Assembly: GCF_002632825.1 (NCBI RefSeq)
Contig: NZ_NJAJ01000006.1
Location: 1-64,000, forward strand
DNA: 64,000 nucleotides
Origin: Xenorhabdus stockiae
GTDB taxonomy: Bacteria; Pseudomonadota; Gammaproteobacteria; Enterobacterales; Enterobacteriaceae
Direction: 5' to 3'
Part shown: positions 30,614 to 40,527 of the stretch, in pieces
Layout: the number at the start of each line of letters is the position of its first letter
How positions within the stretch are numbered: the stretch's first letter is position 1
Notes under the pieces: generated by a model
Databases searched by the model: none
Told to the model about the DNA's origin: nothing
What the model saw: only the letters and a program-made list of their open reading frames with translations
Translations under genes and position numbers: made by a program

Positions 30614-31864
30614 ATGTCACTTGCCAAAGCCTCAGTCTGGACGGCTGGCTCCACACTAATCAAAATTGGTGTGGGGTTACTGGTCGTTAAACTTCTGGCC
30701 GTCTCCTTTGGCCCGGCAGGGGTGGGGCAGGCGGGAAATTTCCGCCAGCTCATTACTGTCTTGGGAGTATTGTCTGGCGCCGGGATTTTCAATGGAGTGA
30801 CCAAATATGTAGCGGAGCACCACTCTCAGCCGGAAAAGCTCAAGGCTGTACTGGGAACGTCATCCTCAATTATTCTGGGGTTTTCTACCCTGCTGGCGGT
30901 AGTGTTCCTGTTATTCAGTGAAGCTATCAGCATTGGCCTGTTTGGTCACAACCATTACAAAACTGTTGTGCAGGCGCTCGCATTTATTCAAATGGGAATC
31001 GCTTATGCCAACTATTTTCTGGCTATTTTGAAAGGGTTCCGCGATGCTCAGGGAAATGCACTGGCAATTATACTCGGCAGCCTGACAGGGGTGATTGCTT
31101 ATGGCCTGTGTTATTGGCTGGGGGGCTATGAAGGCGCACTGGCTGGGCTGGCTTTAGTTCCTGCTTTGGTGGTTTTGCCGGCAGGAATGATGCTACTGCA
31201 ACACAAAACGATAGTATTGTCAGCACTGAAACCTGCATGGGACCGCGCCATTGCCAGCCATTTGGGGAAATTTACGCTGATGGCCTTGCTGACTTCCATT
31301 ACACTACCCGTCGCTTACATCATGATGCGAAACTTAATGGCTGAGCGTTATAGCTGGGAAGAAGTGGGGATTTGGCAGGGTGTAAGCAGTATTTCCGATG
31401 CTTATTTACAATTTATCACAGCTTCTTTCACCGTTTATTTGCTACCGACTCTTTCTCGACTGGAAAGTAAAAATAAGATCACCAGTGAGATCGTAAAGGC
31501 GCTGAAGTTTGTATTACCCGCAGTGGCTGTTGCCAGTTTTTCCGTCTGGTTACTGCGTGACTTTGTTATCTGGCTATTGTTTTCAGATAAATTTACTGCA
31601 ATGCGGGATCTATTCGCGTGGCAGCTGGTGGGAGATGTTCTGAAAGTTTGTGCCTATGTTTTTGGCTATCTGGTGATAGCAAAAGCCGCCTTACGCTTTT
31701 ATATATTGGCGGAAGTCAGCCAGTTTCTGTTGCTGACCGGCTTTTCTCACTGGCTGATCCCGATAAATGGAGCGCTTGGGGCAGCACAATCTTATATGGC
31801 GACCTATGTCGTTTATTTTAGCCTTTGTTGTAGCGTATTTATTATTTATTGCAGACGAGCATGA
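30614..31864 (+). CDS. wzxE: Lipid III flippase WzxE
   Basis: A membrane protein of 416 residues and about 12 helices (MOP superfamily). It flips the undecaprenyl-linked trisaccharide to the periplasmic face. The start [23 protein letters not shown] is near identical to WzxE, as is [18 protein letters not shown] 30614 follows the wecE stop by 1 nt. The end overlaps wecF by 4 nt. Confidence 0.96.
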   Translation: MSLAKASVWTAGSTLIKIGVGLLVVKLLAVSFGPAGVGQAGNFRQLITVLGVLSGAGIFNGVTKYVAEHHSQPEKLKAVLGTSSSIILGFSTLLAVVFLLFSEAISIGLFGHNHYKTVVQALAFIQMGIAYANYFLAILKGFRDAQGNALAIILGSLTGVIAYGLCYWLGGYEGALAGLALVPALVVLPAGMMLLQHKTIVLSALKPAWDRAIASHLGKFTLMALLTSITLPVAYIMMRNLMAERYSWEEVGIWQGVSSISDAYLQFITASFTVYLLPTLSRLESKNKITSEIVKALKFVLPAVAVASFSVWLLRDFVIWLLFSDKFTAMRDLFAWQLVGDVLKVCAYVFGYLVIAKAALRFYILAEVSQFLLLTGFSHWLIPINGALGAAQSYMATYVVYFSLCCSVFIIYCRRA

Positions 31865-32961
31865 CAACCTTAATCCACGTTCTGGGATCGGATATCCCAC
31901 ATCACAATCAAACGTTACTGCGTTTTTTTAATGACGTACTGGCACAGGAAACTAAGCCTTCAGCCAAGCCGTGTTTTATGGTGGCGGCTAAAGATGCTTC
32001 ATGGCAAGACCCTTTATGGATAGCTGAAAATTATCCTGCTTTAACTATCACAACTTATGAAAACAAAGCAGTATTATCACAGGCAGTCATCGCAATGGCA
32101 CAGGAAGACCGGGCTAACCGCTTCTTTTTTCATGGGCAGTTCAATGCAGGCTTGTGGCTGGCTTTATTAGCCGGAAAAATCAAAAGCCACCAATTCTGGT
32201 GGCATGTGTGGGGGGCTGATTTGTACGAGGATTCCTGCCAGCTTAAATTTCGTATGTTCTATCTGTTGCGCCGTCTGGCTCAGAAGCGGGTAGGGAGAGT
32301 ATTTGCGACACGGGGGGATCTTAACTATTTCGCGAAATCGCATCCACGAGTACCGGCTTCTCTGCTCTATTTCCCAACACGCATGACGCCTTCGCTGACA
32401 GTGAAAGATAAATTATTTTCACCTGAAGGGATCACCATTTTACTGGGGAATTCAGGTGATCAATCTAATCGACATATTGAAGCACTACACAAAATTCATC
32501 GTCAGTTTGGTTCAGAAGCCCGGGTTATCCTGCCAATGGGTTATCCCGATAATAATAAGGCTTATATCCAGAATGTAGAACAGGCCGCATTATCGTTATT
32601 CCGGGCTGAAAATATCCGAATACTGAAAGAAAAAATGACATTTGATGAGTATTTATCATTACTGCGTCAATGTGATTTGGGCTATTTTATTTTTCAGCGT
32701 CAGCAGGGAATAGGAACGCTTTGCCTGCTGATTCAACAAGGGATCCCTTTTGTTCTGAGTCGCCAGAATCCATTCTGGCAGGACCTAGCCGAACAGCAAA
32801 TACCGGTTTTGTTTGATGGTGATGAGCTGAATAAGCATTGGGTGCAGGAAGCGCAGCGTCAGATGCTGTCTCTCGATAAGAAGGCAATCGCTTTTTTTGA
32901 TCCTAACTTTGTCAAAGGGTGGAAAGTTGCCCTGCTGGAAGCATCTGGAGAGTTGCAATGA
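31861..32961 (+). CDS. wecF: Fuc4NAc transferase WecF (RffT)
   Basis: A glycosyltransferase of 366 residues (family GT56). It adds dTDP-Fuc4NAc to lipid II to form lipid III, the full repeat unit. Conserved stretches are [50 protein letters not shown] and [24 protein letters not shown] 31861 overlaps the wzxE stop, and the gene ends over the wzyE start. Confidence 0.96.
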   Translation: MTTLIHVLGSDIPHHNQTLLRFFNDVLAQETKPSAKPCFMVAAKDASWQDPLWIAENYPALTITTYENKAVLSQAVIAMAQEDRANRFFFHGQFNAGLWLALLAGKIKSHQFWWHVWGADLYEDSCQLKFRMFYLLRRLAQKRVGRVFATRGDLNYFAKSHPRVPASLLYFPTRMTPSLTVKDKLFSPEGITILLGNSGDQSNRHIEALHKIHRQFGSEARVILPMGYPDNNKAYIQNVEQAALSLFRAENIRILKEKMTFDEYLSLLRQCDLGYFIFQRQQGIGTLCLLIQQGIPFVLSRQNPFWQDLAEQQIPVLFDGDELNKHWVQEAQRQMLSLDKKAIAFFDPNFVKGWKVALLEASGELQ

Positions 32962-34376
32962 CGTTGGTGCAATTTGGTGGGTTGTTTGTTGTTTATGCAA
33001 TCTCGTTGATTTTTATTCTGACACTGACGTATCAAGAATTTCAGCGCGTTCGTTTTAATTTTAATATTTTTTTCTCACTGCTTTATCTGCTGACTTTTTA
33101 TTTTGGTTTTCCACTGACAAGCATACTGGTTTTTCAGTTTGATGTGCAGGTTGTACCGGTGAGTTCACTGTTGTATGCAATATTGGCATCAACTTGTTTC
33201 TATGCCATTTATTATGTCAGTTATAAAGTACGTCTCAGGTATCGGGTATCGGAGAAGGAGAGCGCAACAAGTGGTCTTGTTCCGCGTAAGCCATTGTTCA
33301 CCATGAACCGGGTGGAGACTAATCTGGCGTGGCTTTTGTTGGCGGGCATAGCTATTTTCTCTGTCGGCTCTTTCTTCCTGCAAAATGGTTTTCTGTTATT
33401 TAAGCTACAGTCGTACAGCCAGATCTTTTCCAGTAAGGTTTCCGGGGTAGCGCTTAAGCGCTTTTTCTACTTCTTTATCCCCGCCATGCTGGTGGTATTT
33501 TTTCTGAAACCGACCAAAACGCGTTGGCTGTTATTCTTAGTGGGAACCGTTGGGTTCGGCATTCTGACTTATGTGATTGTCGGAGGGACACGAGCCAATA
33601 TCATTATTGCGTTTGCACTGTTTCTGTTCATAGGTATTGTCCGGGGTTGGATTACATTGTGGATGCTGCTTATGGCCGGTGTTATTGGGATCGTCGGTAT
33701 GTTCTGGCTGGCCCTGAAGCGTTATAGCCTTGATGTGAGCGGAGCAGAAGCGTTTTATACATTCCTGTACCTCACCCGTGATACTTTTTCTCCGTGGGAA
33801 AATCTGGCTTTGCTGTTGGATAACTACAGCAAAATTGACTTTCAGGGATTGGCCCCGATTATCCGGGATTTCTATGTTTTTATTCCAAGCTGGGTCTGGC
33901 CGGACAGGCCGAATCTGGTCTGGAACACAGCTAATTATTTTACCTGGGATGTGTTGAATAACCACTCTGGTTTAGCGATTTCCCCGACGTTGATAGGCTC
34001 GCTGGTTGTTATGGGGGGCGTGTTTTTTATACCACTTGGGGCAGTTGTTGTTGGCATGATTATCAAGTGGTTTGACTGGATTTATGAAGCCGGGAAACAG
34101 GAAAAAAATCGTTATAAAGCAGCTATATTACAGGCATTCTGCTTTGGCGCGATTTTTAACATGATAGTCCTTGCCCGTGAAGGTATGGATTCTTTTGTTT
34201 CTCGTGTTGTATTTTTTGGTGCTGTTTTTGGTCTGTGCCTGATAGTAGCCAAATTATTGTACTGGTTATTCGATAGTGCCGGGCTTGTTCGGAAGTTTGT
34301 CATCACCAATATGTCTGTATCATCAATCATCAGAAACACCTGCTCGGGTGGATTTAAGGAGCAAAAATGGCGCTGA
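32958..34376 (+). CDS. wzyE: Common antigen polymerase WzyE
   Basis: A membrane protein of 472 residues with many helices that links the trisaccharide units in the periplasm. Conserved motifs are [55 protein letters not shown], and the periplasmic loop [25 protein letters not shown]. It is about 20 residues longer than E. coli WzyE, mainly by an insertion after helix 3 ([10 protein letters not shown]) and a different tail. ATG 32958 overlaps the wecF stop by 4 nt. Confidence 0.95.
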   Translation: MTLVQFGGLFVVYAISLIFILTLTYQEFQRVRFNFNIFFSLLYLLTFYFGFPLTSILVFQFDVQVVPVSSLLYAILASTCFYAIYYVSYKVRLRYRVSEKESATSGLVPRKPLFTMNRVETNLAWLLLAGIAIFSVGSFFLQNGFLLFKLQSYSQIFSSKVSGVALKRFFYFFIPAMLVVFFLKPTKTRWLLFLVGTVGFGILTYVIVGGTRANIIIAFALFLFIGIVRGWITLWMLLMAGVIGIVGMFWLALKRYSLDVSGAEAFYTFLYLTRDTFSPWENLALLLDNYSKIDFQGLAPIIRDFYVFIPSWVWPDRPNLVWNTANYFTWDVLNNHSGLAISPTLIGSLVVMGGVFFIPLGAVVVGMIIKWFDWIYEAGKQEKNRYKAAILQAFCFGAIFNMIVLAREGMDSFVSRVVFFGAVFGLCLIVAKLLYWLFDSAGLVRKFVITNMSVSSIIRNTCSGGFKEQKWR

Positions 34377-35104
34377 ATGATATTCGTAAATATCGTATCC
34401 GTGGTCTGGATCTGTGGGGATTTCAGGGAATGTCCCATTTCCTCGATCATCTTTTCCAGGATGGGCAGGTCAAGACAGGGACACTGGTGGCTATCAACGC
34501 AGAGAAAGTGCTTACTGCTGAGAAAGATAAGGCATTGAGTACATTGCTGGATGAAGCGGAATATCTTTATGCAGATGGCATCAGTATTGTGCGTGCCATT
34601 CGGCGTAAATATCCGGATGCGCAGGTATCACGCATTGCAGGCGCGGATTTATGGGAAGTCCTGATGGAACGCGCTGGACGTGAAGGTACTCCGGTCTTTT
34701 TGGTGGGAGGAAAACCGGAAATTCTGACGCAGACAGTAAACAAACTTCGTAAACAGTGGAACGTCAATATCGTAGGCAGTCAGGATGGTTATTTTACCAC
34801 TGATGAGCGCAACGCCGTATTTGAACGTATCCGTGCCAGTGGTGCAAAGATTGTTACGGTTGCAATGGGCTCGCCAAGGCAGGAAATTTTTATGCGTGAC
34901 TGCCGAAAAGTGCATTCTGGCTCACTGTATATGGGGGTCGGAGGAACGTATGATGTTTTCACTGGGCATGTGAAGCGTGCGCCGAAAGTCTGGCAGAACT
35001 TAGGTCTGGAATGGCTTTATCGTCTGTTGTCGCAGCCTAGCCGTATCCGCCGGCAAATCAAGCTGTTGAGATTTTTGGGTTATTACTACAGCGGCAAGCT
35101 GTAG
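34367..35104 (+). CDS. wecG: UDP-ManNAcA transferase WecG
   Basis: A glycosyltransferase of 245 residues (WecG/TagA/CpsF family, GT26). It adds ManNAcA to GlcNAc-PP-undecaprenol to form lipid II. Signatures are [52 protein letters not shown] and [19 protein letters not shown]. It overlaps the end of wzyE by 10 nt, with AAGGAG upstream. It is the last gene of the cluster; a weak CCCACTG/CAGTGGG stem lies about 25-60 nt after the stop. Confidence 0.96.
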   Translation: MALNDIRKYRIRGLDLWGFQGMSHFLDHLFQDGQVKTGTLVAINAEKVLTAEKDKALSTLLDEAEYLYADGISIVRAIRRKYPDAQVSRIAGADLWEVLMERAGREGTPVFLVGGKPEILTQTVNKLRKQWNVNIVGSQDGYFTTDERNAVFERIRASGAKIVTVAMGSPRQEIFMRDCRKVHSGSLYMGVGGTYDVFTGHVKRAPKVWQNLGLEWLYRLLSQPSRIRRQIKLLRFLGYYYSGKL

Positions 35105-35360
35105 GTGATATTTTAATTGCGGTTAACCCACTGTGTCTGTCTTAACGTTACGTATGGCGCAGTGGGCGGCCTTACCTTAGTCCACTTCATTTAACTATCT
35201 TCGTTGACTCGATTTTACAATTTTTTATTTCACTGATAAGCAAAACGTGCTTTGATCCCTGCCTTTTTACAACTTATCTTCACAACCATTGATTATTAAT
35301 TCCTGTATTTTTTCTGTTTGCAAATAAATATAGACACCATAAAAATGGATAGGGAGTTTT

Positions 35361-36761
35361 ATGAGTGATTCGAAACAAGATCTGCCCGAGCAGGGGCTGC
35401 AAAGAGGACTTGAAGCGCGACATATTGAGCTGATTGCGTTAGGTGGCACAATCGGTGTCGGGCTGTTCATGGGCTCTGCCAGTACCCTGAAATGGGCTGG
35501 CCCCTCAGTTTTACTGGCTTACATTATTGCCGGTCTTTTTGTCTTTTTCATTATGCGGTCAATGGGCGAAATGCTATTTCTTGAGCCTGTTACCGGTTCA
35601 TTTGCTGCTTTTGGTCATAAATACCTCAGCCCCTACTGGGGATGCCTGACCGCTTGGGGTTACTGGTTCATGTGGGTTTCTGTCGGGATTTCAGAAATTA
35701 CCGCTGTGGGAGTCTATGCTGAGTTCTGGTTCCCTGATTTACCACAATGGGTAGCAGCTTTGGTGGCGGTTGGTCTGGTGGCACTGGCTAATCTGGCAGC
35801 TGTGCGGCTGTATGGAGAGCTGGAATTCTGGTTTGCAATGATCAAAGTCACCACGATTATTGTGATGATTTTGGTGGGTATCGGGCTGATATTTTTTGGG
35901 TTAGGTAATGACTGGCAAGCCATCGGTCTTGATAATCTGACGACTCATGGTGGTTTCTTCGCTGGTGGTTGGAAAGGATTTTTGTTTGCATTGTGTATTG
36001 TGGTTGCATCCTATCAGGGCGTCGAGTTGGTTGGTATTACCGCTGGTGAAGCCAAAAACCCACAGGTTACCCTGAAAAAAGCAATCAACAATATTCTGTG
36101 GCGTATTCTGATTTTCTATGTCGGGGCGATTTTCATTGTTGTCACCCTGTTTCCATGGACTGAGATAGGCAGCCATGGCAGCCCGTTCGTCATGACTTTT
36201 GCTAAAGTGGGCATTGCCTCTGCAGCGGCAGTGATTAACTTTGTGGTACTGACTGCGGCCCTTTCCGGATGTAATAGCGGCATGTACAGCGGAGGTAGGA
36301 TGTTGTATGCGCTGGCTGAAAATCGTCAGTTGCCGGCTTCCTTGCGTAAACTATCGAAAAATGGGGTACCGGTCAGATGTGTTGCAATCACTATTGGGTG
36401 TCTGATTGCAGGTTCCAGCCTGAATTATTTGATCCCGAATCCACAGTCTGTTTTTGTGTATGTCTATAGCGCCAGTGTCTTGCCGGGAATGGTGCCGTGG
36501 TTTGTGATTCTGGTGAGCCAGTTACGTTTCCGTCAGCATCATCAGGAAGCCCTGAAACAGCACCCGTTTAAATCAATACTTTTCCCTTATATCAATTATC
36601 TGACATTGATTTTCTTGTCTTGTGTATTGATTGGGATGGCGATTAATCCGGACACGCGTTTTTCACTCATGGTTGGTGGTGCCTTCCTGCTGATTGTGTC
36701 ACTGATTTATTGGGTAATAAAATTTATCCGGGAACAAAAACAGGTAGAAAATGTAGGGTAA
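35361..36761 (+). CDS. yifK: Amino acid permease YifK (ThrP)
   Basis: An APC-superfamily transporter of 466 residues with 12 predicted helices. The start of helix 1 has the family motif [35 protein letters not shown], nearly the same as E. coli YifK. E. coli work assigns it to proton-coupled threonine/serine uptake, hence the name ThrP; this role is inferred here. A GGGAG ribosome site precedes ATG 35361. It keeps its E. coli position between wecG and the argX tRNA cluster. Confidence 0.93.
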   Translation: MSDSKQDLPEQGLQRGLEARHIELIALGGTIGVGLFMGSASTLKWAGPSVLLAYIIAGLFVFFIMRSMGEMLFLEPVTGSFAAFGHKYLSPYWGCLTAWGYWFMWVSVGISEITAVGVYAEFWFPDLPQWVAALVAVGLVALANLAAVRLYGELEFWFAMIKVTTIIVMILVGIGLIFFGLGNDWQAIGLDNLTTHGGFFAGGWKGFLFALCIVVASYQGVELVGITAGEAKNPQVTLKKAINNILWRILIFYVGAIFIVVTLFPWTEIGSHGSPFVMTFAKVGIASAAAVINFVVLTAALSGCNSGMYSGGRMLYALAENRQLPASLRKLSKNGVPVRCVAITIGCLIAGSSLNYLIPNPQSVFVYVYSASVLPGMVPWFVILVSQLRFRQHHQEALKQHPFKSILFPYINYLTLIFLSCVLIGMAINPDTRFSLMVGGAFLLIVSLIYWVIKFIREQKQVENVG

Positions 36762-36859
36762 ATTTTCATCTGAAAAACAATTTGCGGTGGGAAAGTGCTG
36801 CCTTTATCAACGAAATGAATAAAGCATAATCAAACGCACCATTTCTTTAAAAAAAGCAC

Positions 36860-36888
36860 TGGACAGTTGGAGATTAAATCCGTACTAT
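36860..36888 (+). promoter_or_regulatory. Sigma-70 promoter of the argX tRNA operon
   Basis: TGGACA (-35, 36860-36865) and TACTAT (-10, 36883-36888) are separated by exactly 17 bp. A GC-rich discriminator follows and tRNA-Arg begins 22 nt after the -10. The discriminator suits stringent control. Confidence 0.7.
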
Positions 36889-36909
36889 CCTCCACCGCAA
36901 CGGCGTTAA

Positions 36910-36986
<77 letters not shown>

Positions 36987-37060
36987 TTTAAAGCGTGCAA
37001 GAGCAGTGACAATGGGTTATCGTGGTACGGCGTTGTAAGCAGTAATAAAAGATATGTTAT

Positions 37061-37137
37061 GGTGGCTATAGCTCAGTTGGTAGAGCCCTGGATTGTGATT
37101 CCAGTCGTCGCGAGTTCGAGTCTCGTTAGCCACCCCA
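37061..37137 (+). tRNA. hisR: tRNA-His (anticodon GTG)
   Basis: A 77-nt gene counting the extra 5' G (G-1) that pairs with C73. The acceptor is GTGGCTA/TAGCCAC, the anticodon loop is TTGTGAT, and CCA is encoded. Confidence 0.97.
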
Positions 37138-37153
37138 TCTTTTTTATGACATT

Positions 37154-37240
37154 GCGAGGGTGGCGGAATTGGTAGACGCGCTAGCTTCAGGTGTTAGTGT
37201 CCTAACGGACGTGGGGGTTCAAGTCCCCCCCTTCGCACCA
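37154..37240 (+). tRNA. leuT: tRNA-Leu (anticodon CAG)
   Basis: An 87-nt class II tRNA with a long variable arm. The acceptor is GCGAGGG, the anticodon loop is CTTCAGG and the end is GCACCA. Third gene of the tRNA operon. Confidence 0.96.
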
Positions 37241-37279
37241 TAAAAAAGAAAACGAGTATCTTAGCTTTAAAAAATATTT

Positions 37280-37356
37280 CGGCGAGTAGCGCAGCTTGGT
37301 AGCGCAACTGGTTTGGGACCAGTGGGTCGGAGGTTCGAATCCTCTCTCGCCGACCA
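37280..37356 (+). tRNA. proM: tRNA-Pro (anticodon TGG)
   Basis: A 77-nt cloverleaf CGGCGAG...CTCGCCG A CCA with anticodon loop TTTGGGA. Fourth gene of the tRNA operon. Confidence 0.97.
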
Positions 37357-37364
37357 GATTCTTA

Positions 37365-37397
37365 AGAAAAGCCCTGCTTTAAGCAGGGCTTTTCTTA
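37365..37397 (+). terminator. Terminator of the tRNA operon
   Basis: AAGAAAAGCCCTGCTT is followed by its perfect complement, ending CTTTTCTT. It starts 9 nt after tRNA-Pro. Confidence 0.93.
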
Positions 37398-37571
37398 TTG
37401 TATTTAAAGAAAATAAAAAATATTTTCCTTTCCCTAAATCTCCTTTACTTTTCTGATACTCGATTCTTTTGAAACAGATTGTTTTTATGAGTTTGCAATT
37501 TTATTAACTTTTTGTTTTTAAAATTGTTTTAATCTCAGTGTTGTATTTCAACGACAAACGATACCCTTTAT

Positions 37572-37710
37572 TGTCTCTAATTGGAGACGTGTAACTATTT
37601 GATTATATTTGAGTGTAATTTAGATGCTGAATTGGTGTCTCAAATGAGAGACGGTATTTGGCGTACTTTGTGGAAAGCCAGCTTATTTATTTTGTCTCTT
37701 ATGCTGTTTT
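37572..37710. promoter_or_regulatory. Putative GlrR activator sites upstream of glmZ
   Basis: Two dyads of the form TGTC-N10-GACG lie at 37572-37589 and 37636-37653. The left half TGTCTC recurs a third time at 37693, where the right half is not conserved. Response regulator GlrR is known to activate the sigma-54 promoters of glmY and glmZ in enterics through several TGTC-N10-GACA sites. Distances of about 100-235 bp upstream of the promoter suit a sigma-54 activator. Confidence 0.65.
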
Positions 37711-37780
37711 TTCATCGAGTGAACTTTAGATTTGGGCCATAGAGTTATTTATGCGCACAGAATTGGGTGAGGAGAAAATC

Positions 37781-37797
37781 TGGCATGAAAAATGCAT
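37781..37797 (+). promoter_or_regulatory. Sigma-54 promoter of glmZ
   Basis: TGGCATGAAAAATGCAT matches the -24/-12 pattern TGGCAC-N5-TTGCA/T, with GG and GC in the right register. The GC lies 13 nt before the first base of glmZ. Confidence 0.75.
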
Positions 37798-37807
37798 TAG
37801 TAAAATC

Positions 37808-38017
37808 GTAGATGCTCATCCCACTCCTTATGACAGCATAGCTTCATAAACCTCGGGATGATGTAGAGCTGATGCTGGTGCCTATGGTCCATGTTATAGA
37901 TGAGTAAGCAATTTTCTTTTCATCACGAACCGGACATAACGTTGAGTGAGGCACTATCCGTCTGTAGACCTGATTGTATTTATGCACCTGTCTTTTATTG
38001 TGACAGGTGTTTTTTTT
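37808..38017 (+). ncRNA. glmZ: GlmZ small regulatory RNA
   Basis: A small RNA gene of about 210 nt. Its 5' end GTAGATGCTCATCCCA and the internal AACGTTGAGTGAGGCAC closely resemble E. coli GlmZ (207 nt). The 3' end is a strong terminator (CACCTGTC/GACAGGTG plus eight T, 37985-38017). In enterics, full-length GlmZ base-pairs with glmS mRNA with Hfq and activates glucosamine-6-phosphate synthase, the source of UDP-GlcNAc. RapZ and RNase E inactivate it. The location beside hemY matches E. coli. No protein is needed to explain the region: a 70-codon frame at 37946 lies inside the RNA. Confidence 0.88.
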
Positions 38018-38058
38018 GCCTGTTATTTTCTCTTCGTCATCTTGATCCGTATTTTTGC

Positions 38059-38099
38059 CATGATTAACGGTGATATCCCTGTCTTAATTGTTAATCATG
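38059..38099. repeat. Inverted repeat between glmZ and hemY
   Basis: CATGATTAAC and GTTAATCATG form perfect 10-bp arms 21 nt apart, 15 bp from the hemY stop. There is no T tract on the minus strand, so it is not a normal terminator for hemY. It could stabilise the 3' end of hem mRNA. Confidence 0.6.
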
Positions 38100-38114
38100 A
38101 CAAATTTCTAAAGG

Positions 38115-39329
38115 TTACGCTTCTTCCGAGGTACTTTCTCGTTTCAGTGTCAGCATAAAGCCTTTAGTACGTATTTGAGCTGCTTCTTCACGTTTATGCA
38201 GCCTATCCAGCGCATCAGCAAGCCAGGCGTAATCATGGGCATCAGGACGCTGCTCAAGGGCTGCTTTAAATGCTGTTTCTGCTTTAGCCCACTCGCCGTG
38301 ACGTAATGCTACTTGTCCCAATGTACTGTTAAGCAGAGGTGTTTCACCATGTTGCTTCAGTAAATGTGACAGTGATTTTTGCACGACCTCGGAATTGCCC
38401 GCTTTTAAGTGAGGAAGCAGCAGTAACAGACGCTCATCATATTGTTGCTTTAATCCGTCGAGAATAATTCGCTGTGCAGTTTCATGATCATTACACTCGA
38501 TCAGATGTTCAGCCATCGCAACCTGTAGTGCTGTTTCATTGCGGATCTTGCGGTGTTGATCTTTCCACCATGCTTTTAATCCGGCATTGCCTTTTTCTGC
38601 CATGACCTGATTCATCAGCCCGATATACGCTTGCTGATGCAATTGAGACATTTGCTCTTCGTCATGCAGGCCCACTTTCTTGATCGCAGGTAAAATATCA
38701 ATCAGCGACTGGTAGGCACCTGAGCGCATATATGCCTGTTCAGCCAGCCGTAACACTTCCGGATGTCTCGGTGCGGTATCCAGTAACTTATCTACACTGT
38801 TACGTGCTGCATGGGTTTCCCCTTGTGCTAACTGGATACGTGTGCGGGTAATATCGACAGGCAGTTGGTCTTTATCCGCAACTTCGGCGGCACGCTCGAT
38901 ATATTGATTGGTGCGGAAATAATCCCCTCGTTGCTGCGCCGCTTCTGCAGCAAGCAGGTAGTTAACGACAGGGTCTTCAGCATGATCAGCATTACGTGTC
39001 ATTAAATGTTCAACCTGTTTGAAGTCCCCTTCAGCCAGCTTGAGTAATGCTTGTCTGGTTTGTAAACGGGCGCGCTTACGCTTATACCCGCCAAAAATCC
39101 AGCTATGGGTAAAAGTGCTGGTGCGTTTTAATCTGCGGTAGCACCAGCCGATAAAAATCAGCAGGAATTGCAGCAGAAGGAACATGATCACTAAACCGGT
39201 CACGCTGGTAGTGATATCGTAATTGTCGGTCTGGATAAGAACGTATCCCTGATGCCCGGACAGGAAAGGGCCGAGAACAACACCGATAATAAGAATGACA
39301 AACAATAATAATATTTTCAGCATATTCAA
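38115..39329 (-). CDS. hemY: HemY, tetratricopeptide-repeat inner-membrane protein
   Basis: A protein of 404 residues. Two membrane helices lie at the N terminus (about residues 3-23 and 41-62), followed by a cytoplasmic TPR-like helical region (for example GDFKQVEHLMTRNADHAEDPVVNYLLAAEAAQQRGDYFRTNQY). It belongs to the enteric HemY family, encoded in the hemCDXY operon. Its exact role in haem synthesis is not settled; it is not the Bacillus protoporphyrinogen oxidase of the same name. It overlaps hemX by 4 nt. Confidence 0.94.
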   Translation of the reverse strand: MNMLKILLLFVILIIGVVLGPFLSGHQGYVLIQTDNYDITTSVTGLVIMFLLLQFLLIFIGWCYRRLKRTSTFTHSWIFGGYKRKRARLQTRQALLKLAEGDFKQVEHLMTRNADHAEDPVVNYLLAAEAAQQRGDYFRTNQYIERAAEVADKDQLPVDITRTRIQLAQGETHAARNSVDKLLDTAPRHPEVLRLAEQAYMRSGAYQSLIDILPAIKKVGLHDEEQMSQLHQQAYIGLMNQVMAEKGNAGLKAWWKDQHRKIRNETALQVAMAEHLIECNDHETAQRIILDGLKQQYDERLLLLLPHLKAGNSEVVQKSLSHLLKQHGETPLLNSTLGQVALRHGEWAKAETAFKAALEQRPDAHDYAWLADALDRLHKREEAAQIRTKGFMLTLKRESTSEEA

Positions 39330-40507
39330 CCCTCCTGAACAGGTGTTTCCGCCTGAGTTGGGGCATTTTCAGACTTTGGCTGATGCTGGGCTCCCGGCAG
39401 AGGTTGAGAAGCCGGCTGATAGATACGCTTACGTACTAAATCGGCCAGAATGGGCTGGCTGCTTAATTGTTCAGGCATTTCAATGGAAAGAGGCTGTTTT
39501 TCCAGCGCTTTCACTTCTTCCAGAAAGGTAATTGTGTCTGGTAATGAGGTATCAAAATAAGCGTTCACCCAGGTTGAAACAGATTCTAGTGAGTCGCGAT
39601 AAGTATCAATTTGTCGGCGGGGAACCGCCTGGGCTGCAATTAACAGTTTAGAGCGAATATTTTCTCGCAGGTAGATTTCCTGCTTTGGTGCTAACAAAGG
39701 CTCTTTGGAGCCATCACGTGGTCTGATCGTGATGAAGTTATCCATAAAACTGTGCCAGCTTTTGCTCAGGTTCTGACGCCAGTCAGAGAGTGAAGCACTG
39801 ATCTCTTTACCGTCTTCATCCATGGGTTTACCCTGTTCCACTTTATCAACCAACGGTAAGTTATCTACCTGATTTGATAAGTTATTCAGGTTCAGAATGA
39901 TACCATCCAGATCGACTTGTTTAATTTTGGACAGCGTATCCATATCTGTCTTAATCGCTGAACGGGCAGGCATTAAGCTGGAGTCATTCATATCCGCAAG
40001 ACTGTTGTCAGCATCTTTTAGCAGTGCAATGGCGGTGGCGATATCCTGATCACCCCATATCTTGCGGCTGGCCATTTTCACAAGAAAATTTGCTTGTGCC
40101 AGACGCCAGTTCTCAACATCAGAATTCGTAACAGCAGAAACTCTATCTCGAAGTTCTGCCATGTGGTTGTCTACTTGTTGGATTTGTTGCTGGTTTTTCG
40201 TCCCTTCTTTCTGCAAGCCCTGTTTTAACTGTTCAATTTTGCTATCAGCATCCTGCTTATCGACAGATTGCTGTTGTATGAGGGAAGCAACCTGAGTTTG
40301 CAGATTGAGGTTTGCGGTTCTTAATGCCTCGTTCTGTTGTTTATTGTGATAATAAAGATAAAGCCCACCGGCGCCTACTGCCAAGGCAATGGCAATTGAG
40401 ATAGCACTGCCCACCCATCCATAATTTCTGGATTTGCGAGGAGCCTTTTCAGGCTGCTGAGGGTGTTGTGTCTCAACCGCATTAGTGGATTTCTTTTGTT
40501 CCGTCAT
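39326..40507 (-). CDS. hemX: HemX, membrane-anchored protein of the hemCDXY operon
   Basis: A protein of 393 residues. A basic N-terminal cytoplasmic stretch is followed by one membrane helix (VGSAISIAIALAVGAGGLYLYY), a coiled coil rich in Gln (LNLQTQVASLIQQQSVDKQDADSKIEQLKQ), and a conserved domain with WRLAQANFLVKMASRKIWGDQD. It is often annotated as uroporphyrin-III C-methyltransferase, but the sequence has no SAM methyltransferase motif, so that name is doubtful. The MTEQ start at 40507 fits homologues; an ATG 9 nt upstream is in frame. Confidence 0.92.
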   Translation of the reverse strand: MTEQKKSTNAVETQHPQQPEKAPRKSRNYGWVGSAISIAIALAVGAGGLYLYYHNKQQNEALRTANLNLQTQVASLIQQQSVDKQDADSKIEQLKQGLQKEGTKNQQQIQQVDNHMAELRDRVSAVTNSDVENWRLAQANFLVKMASRKIWGDQDIATAIALLKDADNSLADMNDSSLMPARSAIKTDMDTLSKIKQVDLDGIILNLNNLSNQVDNLPLVDKVEQGKPMDEDGKEISASLSDWRQNLSKSWHSFMDNFITIRPRDGSKEPLLAPKQEIYLRENIRSKLLIAAQAVPRRQIDTYRDSLESVSTWVNAYFDTSLPDTITFLEEVKALEKQPLSIEMPEQLSSQPILADLVRKRIYQPASQPLPGAQHQPKSENAPTQAETPVQEG

Positions 40508-40527
40508 AATGGACATCCCATATTGGT

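Noticed and set aside
37946-38158. A 70-codon reading frame with a hydrophobic stretch on the plus strand
   Set aside because: It lies within the glmZ RNA and its terminator, runs antisense into the end of hemY, starts at GTG without a ribosome site, and the hydrophobic part comes from the T-rich terminator.
39326-40507. HemX as a true uroporphyrinogen-III C-methyltransferase
   Set aside because: The common database name is not supported by the sequence: there is no tetrapyrrole methylase motif, only a membrane helix, a coiled coil and the HemX domain.
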